From Tanypteryx hageni (taxonomy: Eukaryota; Arthropoda; Insecta; Odonata; Petaluridae), in NCBI GenBank assembly GCA_028673005.1, contig CM054118.1:65591401-65655400 (forward strand): 64,000 nt of DNA, given 5' to 3'. Shown piece after piece: positions 58,886 through 64,000 of this stretch (position 1 is the first letter of the stretch; each line of letters begins with the position of its first letter). The notes under the pieces were generated by a model that saw nothing but the letters and a program-made list of their open reading frames with translations, was not told where the DNA came from and ran no database searches. Made by a program: the position numbers and the translations under genes.

Positions 58886-60710
58886 TATATATGTAGATGA
58901 GATTAATGCTGTTGCAGAAAACAGTTTTTACTATATATATATGAGTGTGTGTGTGCCTAACAGTCTAAATACCAGAATGCACCATAAAGTGGGGCGACGT
59001 TATTCAATTTGCATTTAATTTTGTTTTTGAAAGAAAAGTATTCATTATTGTGGTAAGAAAATATAAGGTTTACGTCAGTTGCCATGGCCTATAGAAAATT
59101 AAGTTCGTACAGTGTGGACCGGAAAGTTGTTTGTTCAGGGGTCCTTATTGGCTCTCGGCGCCCCTGCATATAATGCGTCATATTCAAGATGCCGTCCAAT
59201 TTCCACCAAACGAATTAGATGAATTCCTTTTCACCTCTTTGGCGCATAGAGAGCCGCTATTGAAAGTAAAATAAAACATGAATAGTTGTAAACATTTCTA
59301 TTCTGCGTGTTTAAGTCGTCACGGAAAGAACAAGGAACGGCAATTTTATTTTACTTTCTCAATGAGTTTATTAATCGAATATATCATAATAATTCGATCA
59401 GGTCCTGAATATCTTACAATTTCGAGCTCAAGTATTTTATTGTGGGCGTGGATATCGTCGCCAGTTTTAATTACCTCTTAACGTTCAGTACGCTTGGATA
59501 TCATTTGCTTCAGAACGACGCAGTGCGAACAGAAATATTTGCGACTGAATGGCAATGTCCGCCACAGACAAGCGTTGCGAATTGAATTGTGAACGCAATT
59601 GTCGTTTTACGGCTTAAGCTCCCGCAAACAGTTGTTGCAACCAGAGGATGATATAATATCGAATCGGAAATTGTGACAGATCACGAGTGAAACTCTCTCT
59701 CTCCCTTCCTTTTAACTTTTTCTTTTCCCTCCCGTCTTTTCGATTTTATTTTTGTTGTCAAATTTTATCCTTTTCGCTGCGTTTGCCTTTGTAATTACAA
59801 CCATCAAATCTGTAACCTATCGTCAGCAATCAAAACTTTATCAATCGATGAAGCGATCGCCTGCGTTTCATCCTTCACTTTGGTCCCCTCGCGTTCGAAA
59901 GCGTTTTTTATCCAAATCTTTAGTTCTTAAATGCTTGGTTGAAAGAAAAACACGATCGCTTTGGTTTTCACAATATGTACTCGATGGCAATGCTAATACA
60001 TTTAGAGATAGTACCGCATTCCCTGTCGATCTCTCAGAATTAGCTATAAATAGAAAACCTTGTCGCTCGGAAAGTCACGTTGCAACACTGTCGGGTAAAT
60101 GAACCGATGCGTTTTTTTATCGGCCCGCCCTTTTGCTTTGCTTCCCCGCTCATTTGCCACCGGTTGGTCGTTTCCAAGCCGAAAATGCCCAACAATGGAT
60201 GGAGTCATTAAAAATTCGTTCCCTCGTCAGAAAACGTTCCGATCGCTGAGAACGGTCCACCGTGTTCTTCCGGGGCGAAACGCAACGATCAAACAATTGA
60301 GCGGCGTAAAGACAAGGGGACGGAAGGGAGAGAGGCGTCGTATCTCGGGGAAACGGTGAAACGATTCTCGGGAAAAATACTTTGGGGGGCTAGAGGAGGA
60401 GAAGAAAGAGTTAATCGCGAAGGAAATTCTTTCTGCATTGAAAGTATATTCCCGCTTGTTACGCGTATCAATTGTAAAGGACTTCGACGGGCATTTATGG
60501 CATGTAAGAATGGCCGGCATTCCGCGGCCCACGGCTTTCGAATCTATGATGGAAAAAGAACCACAGCAATTAGAAAATCCAGTTTCATATTTTTTTAATT
60601 AAATCTATGGTCTTGAAAGCTTTCATACTGAAGTTGTATCGCTAAAACATTGTTCATGCTGAATTTTCGCTAAAAAGATAACATCAAACCTTGAGGTAAC
60701 TCTCGATACA
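58886..60710. other. No supported feature, CpG-dense 60100-60550
   Basis: AT-rich DNA, then a CpG-rich stretch. A 116-codon frame at 59752-60102 starts with a hydrophobic stretch but shows no family motif. No defended gene. Confidence 0.3.
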
Positions 60711-60839
60711 AACTACAGTGGTACCTCGATATACGAGTGCCCTAATATACGAGTGTTTTGAGATACGAGCCGCCGAGCGAGCGATATTTTGCTTTGAGAT
60801 GAGAGCAAGATTTGAGATACGAGGAATCGCACATTACAC

Positions 60840-60890
60840 CGCTGCACACGACCCCAACATGCGGGGCGCATGTTGGTGTCGTGTGCAGCG
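60840..60890. other. 24-bp-arm hairpin in Tigger 5' region
   Basis: Arms 60840-60863 and 60867-60890 pair over 24 bases with a single mismatch, around the loop GGG. The arms begin CGCTGCACACGAC. It lies in the leader of the Tigger open frame. Confidence 0.9.
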
Positions 60891-61031
60891 TCTAACAGTT
60901 TCTCCCACCTCAGACTAGACCTCAGTCTGTGTGCTTGTTTCCCTCGTTTTCGAAGCATTTTTGATAAGTTGGGTTCGCGTTTTTTGCTTTTTGTACATTT
61001 ACAAAACATTATCACATTTATTTTTATAACC

Positions 61032-61679
61032 ATGGGTCCGAAGAAGAAGATGATGTCTATTAAATTAAAGCGTGAAATCATAGAAAAACATGAGCAAGGT
61101 GTGCGAGTAATTGACTTGGCGAGGATGTACGGGCGTAGCACATCAATGATATGTACTGTGCTTAAACAGAAGGAGTTGATAAAGGGAATAACGCTAGCTA
61201 AGGGCGTTACAATAATTTCTAAGCTCCGGACAGTGTCAGTGGTAGAGGAGATTGTTTCTCTGGGAAAATCCATGGGTCTGGAGGTGGATGAGAGAGATGT
61301 GAACGAACTCGTCGAGGAACAGTCTCAGGAGCTGACAACCGAGGAGTTACACGATCTACATTCGCAGCAGCATACGGTGGTTCAACGAAAAATTAGTTTT
61401 GAAGAGGAGCCAGAGATGGAGGAGGTTATCTCTACAAGAGATATAAAGGAGATCTTGGGAATGTGGGAGAAAGTTGTAGAGTTCGTGGATAAAAATCACC
61501 CCGAAAAAGTTGCAACTGGTCGTGCATCGGAGTTGTTCAACGAAACTTGCCTAACACATTTCCGCAATATCCTGAAAGGGAGGAAGAAACAAACCTCCTT
61601 GGACAGTTTTTTTAAACGATCTGCAGGTGAAAATGAGCAAAGCGTGACGAAAAAAGCGAAGACCAGTGACGAAAATTAA
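61032..61679 (+). CDS. Tigger transposase deletion derivative, 215 aa, no catalytic domain
   Basis: The frame is intact from ATG at 61032, in the good start context ACCATGG; an upstream extension in frame to 60870 is leader sequence. Residues 1-50 (MGPKKKMMSIKLKREI, then LARMYGRSTSMICTVLKQKE) are the CENP-B/pogo-type N-terminal helix-turn-helix that binds the element ends. Near residue 65 the sequence jumps to the C-terminal tail, EEIVSLGKSMGLEVDERDV, TTEELHDL, FRNILKGRKK. The second HTH and the DDE nuclease are absent; full proteins have roughly 450-600 residues. QTSLDSFF (187-194) fits a PCNA-binding PIP box, known from pogo transposase. It cannot cut DNA. It might still bind ends and compete, if expressed. 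Fusion in frame without any stop is notable. Confidence 0.85.
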   Translation: MGPKKKMMSIKLKREIIEKHEQGVRVIDLARMYGRSTSMICTVLKQKELIKGITLAKGVTIISKLRTVSVVEEIVSLGKSMGLEVDERDVNELVEEQSQELTTEELHDLHSQQHTVVQRKISFEEEPEMEEVISTRDIKEILGMWEKVVEFVDKNHPEKVATGRASELFNETCLTHFRNILKGRKKQTSLDSFFKRSAGENEQSVTKKAKTSDEN

Positions 61680-62173
61680 GCGCTTCCGTAAGCACTTCAC
61701 TTTTTCTTTTATTATGTTTTTATAGAATATGTATTTGTTATTTATAAATAAATGTTTCTTCTTGTAAATACATTTTTCTTATTCAAAAACACTTAACAAA
61801 AACGACTGAGGTGGTTTTTTGGGAGCTGGAACGGATTAATGGCATTTCAATTAATTTCAATGGGGAAAATTGCTTTGAGATACGAGCAATTTGACATACG
61901 AGCAAGGTTACGGAACGAATTAAACTCGTATGTCGAGGTACCACTGTATTATCCCGCCCAAAGAAGCGTCGGCAACTTACAATGCTACCTGACGAAGCAT
62001 TCTCTGCTACATATGCGGCATATGGAAAAGGCTTTAAAATGTAGAAAGTAGACCTGAATGTTTCATAGTACTTTTTAGATATATTCATATTGAAATTGGG
62101 TGGAAGTTTTTAAATATACTTTTTTTAAATTTATGGCTCGATTAAAAGTTGCGTGTAAAACAATCATCTAAGG

Positions 62174-62623
62174 CAGGGATCGACCAATTTACTAAAACTC
62201 GAGCGAACCAGCTCAGACGTTACATAAGTTTGGCGGATATTTTTATCGTCAGGAAAATAAACGGTTAATAATTTAGACACGAATCTGCTACAATAATTCA
62301 GTCATACACATTTATTTTTGTCACATTACGTAGCAGAACATAATAAAACGAGCCTTATACATCTGAAAAAGTCGAATGATATTCTGAAAACATGTAGTTT
62401 ACGAACAAGACTAAGAAATTTGCGGTAATGTTCAGGAACTTGAATGCTTATTATATATTTTGATGCTCCTGTTGCTGAGCCCGGAAATGCAATATGATTA
62501 CAGTACGTGGCTGCAGTACATATAACCAAAACCTAACCACAGCACGCGTATACAATATCTAGGCGCCGACATGAAAATCTTCGGCGCCATGGCAACCTGG
62601 CGCTCGGGATTTTTCGAACCCTG
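62174..62623. mobile_element. Possible hAT-type element
   Basis: Ends CAGGGATCGACCAATTTA and (minus) CAGGGTTCGAAAAATCCC, followed in both by CGAGCG. The size of 450 bp fits, but no 8-bp target duplication is visible, so the call is weak. Confidence 0.3.
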
Positions 62624-62639
62624 ACTGTCCAGTCTAAAA

Positions 62640-63060
62640 ATTACAATTTTATAGCATCAAGAAGATTCTAATTCACTATTTTGGAAAAAACTCTGTGACT
62701 TAAAGAGTGCAGGTTGAACATCAGTATGACAACATTTGTTGTTAGTTTAGCTAAAAATGTCCCAAAACTGTTACCAGCTACTTGCCAATATTCCGCAAAA
62801 TATTATTCTGAATCAGGCAGCTGTTCCCGAAATTGGTAAAAAGAAGTCCTTCACAAATTTCAGTTTACATTTTTATCGAATCCATGGTCAGAGAAGAATG
62901 AAACTGTTGTTAATATGAGATGAACAAAACGATTAGCAATGGAGTCGAAAAAAGACGATATTTCTATCACCACGTTGTATTAATGCTTGTATTAGAACCG
63001 TGTAACTTCATTGACCCTGAAGATAGTTTGGCGAATTTGTTATGGAAGATAAAAGACAAC
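62640..63060. other. No supported feature
   Basis: AT-rich DNA before the purine tract. Nothing recognised. Confidence 0.4.
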
Positions 63061-63061
63061 C

Positions 63062-63445
63062 TCGAGGATAGTGGAAAGAAGAGGGAAAGAGAGGGAGAGG
63101 TAGGGAGTGGGAGGGAGGGAGAGGGAGGGAGGGAGGGAGAGGGAGGGAGGAGGAGGGATGGGGAGGGAGGGGGAGGGAAGAGGAGGGTGGGGGAGGGAGC
63201 GGGAGGGAGGGAGAGAGAGGGAGAGATAGGGAGAGAGGGAGAGGGGGAGGGAGGGGGAGGGAGGGCGAGGGGGAGGAGGGAGAGGAGAAGGGAGAGAGAG
63301 AGGGGGATGGATAGGGATAGAGAGGGAAGGAGAGGGAGGGGAGGGAGGGAGGGGGAGGGAGGGAGAGGGAGGAGAGGAAGAGAGGGAGGGAGTGGGAGAG
63401 AGAGGGAAAGGGGGAGAGAGGGAAGGAGAAAGAAAGAGGAGGGAG
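63062..63445. repeat. Long purine tract (GGGA/GAGGGA minisatellite)
   Basis: About 380 bases with an almost pure A/G plus strand, in GAGGGAGG-type units. Open frames of 150-200 codons on minus and 177 on plus pass through it and are low complexity. Confidence 0.95.
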
Positions 63446-64000
63446 CGTTGTGACGGTGGACAAAGTCGAGAGAGTCGGAACGAATGTGGGAGTCGTGGGT
63501 CATTAAGGTGGTTGAGAACGATTTGAGACTTTCGAATCGAGCAGAGTAAAAGTCGAATTGCTTCATTCGTTCCAGTTAAGAGTCTCTTTTGTACAGTTGC
63601 AAGCGAGTTAAAAAGACATGCCCTCCCCCCCATCATTAGTATTACTCCGTGTAGAACCGTGCATTGCCTGATTATCGACCGTAAAATTCGGATATAATTT
63701 CTTACGGTGTCTATGCGGAGAAATTAGGGATATTTTGACTATATAGGAGGTGTAACTGATGCGAATAGTACAGCTTTTCGTGAAATATTTTTGGTGAACA
63801 TAATCTCCGTATGCAATTTTTTATTTTGTCTTGATTAATTAGTCGGCGATTTTCTTTTAGCTCTTTGGCTCACTAAAAGATACATTTCATGCGTTTTACT
63901 AGCATTATATTTCAGATCTCTATGATCTCGTCCATCGTCATGAGTTAATGTGCATTGAAATTACAACTGCTCACAGATAGATATGGCCAAGAAGTTACAG
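63446..64000. other. No supported feature
   Basis: Mixed then AT-rich sequence to the window end, no recognised feature. Confidence 0.4.

Larger units (their letters stand above)
60716..61946 (+). mobile_element. Tigger (pogo-type) DNA transposon, internally deleted
   Basis: Both ends are intact: CAGTGGTACCTCGATATACG on the left and (minus) CAGTGGTACCTCGACATACG on the right. They are flanked by TA at 60714-60715 and 61947-61948, the Tc1/mariner-superfamily target duplication. Subterminal TTGAGATACGAG motifs occur on both sides. The element holds one open frame (next entry), a polyadenylation signal AATAAA at 61747-61752, and a long hairpin at 60840-60890. At 1231 bp it is about half the size of a full Tigger, because the catalytic part is gone. 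Confidence 0.9.

Noticed and set aside
60713..61273. 186-codon minus frame opposite the Tigger reading frame
   Set aside because: Overlaps the terminal inverted repeat, hairpin and the clear transposase frame in antisense; no motif.
62920..63636. Frames of 150-199 codons on both strands
   Set aside because: Low-complexity translations of the purine tract.
1..64000. CRISPR arrays, operons, bacterial-type RBS or terminators, rRNA genes
   Set aside because: None seen; the tandem repeats lack spacer architecture and the window is eukaryotic in character.

Overview
The window looks like repeat-dense, gene-poor nuclear DNA from an arthropod; insect or crustacean is my best guess, and the sequence cannot settle it. 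The basis is AT-rich sequence without operon-like packing, long (TA)n and (CT)n tracts, and arthropod-style mobile elements: non-LTR retrotransposons, a tRNA-derived SINE, Helitron pieces, many small hAT elements and Tigger/pogo-type transposons. I found no reading frame I can defend as a host gene exon. The recognisable proteins are all mobile-element proteins, and only one short frame is intact. The window could be intergenic or part of a very long intron. Several CpG-dense patches, two with promoter-type motifs, are the only hint of host regulation.

Region by region. 0-2 kb: a Helitron fragment with the Rep N-terminal part, cut down to a CTAG terminus. 2-11 kb: mostly featureless, with a fold-back element carrying tRNA-like halves (7.0 kb), twin small repeats (8.6-9.1 kb) and CpG-dense patches. 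11.1-11.8 kb: a very long pyrimidine tract. 13.8-16.3 kb: four different hAT-type elements in tandem, one holding a nested Tigger-like insertion. 22-23.4 kb: a hairpin-ended dispersed repeat and a long-TIR element built around a 90-bp minisatellite. 26.6-27.3 kb: duplicated TA blocks and SINE copy 1. 28.6-29.5 kb: a Tigger-like element with a nested hAT element. 33.5-37 kb: two more fold-back tRNA-like elements and two hAT-type elements. 41-48.2 kb: two copies of one LINE (3' ends only), a SINE with target duplication, and a 1.4-kb 8-bp-TSD element with subterminal repeats. 49.3-52.7 kb: a Helitron 3' end and a CR1/Jockey-type LINE lying inside a pyrimidine repeat. 55.7-58.9 kb: second copies of the hairpin-ended repeat and of the subterminal-repeat element, plus a Helitron end. 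60.7-61.9 kb: a complete-ended, internally deleted Tigger with an intact 215-aa frame. 63.0-63.4 kb: a polypurine tract.

How the parts relate: the two LINE 3' ends and the SINE 3' end share one terminal hairpin whose four-base loop differs but is always a known extra-stable tetraloop type, which suggests the SINE uses this LINE's machinery. The fold-back tRNA-like family, the subterminal-repeat element and the deleted Tigger (DNA-binding head plus PCNA-type tail, no catalytic core) are the best candidates for something not yet described. Calls rest on reading the sequence by eye; no database search was run.
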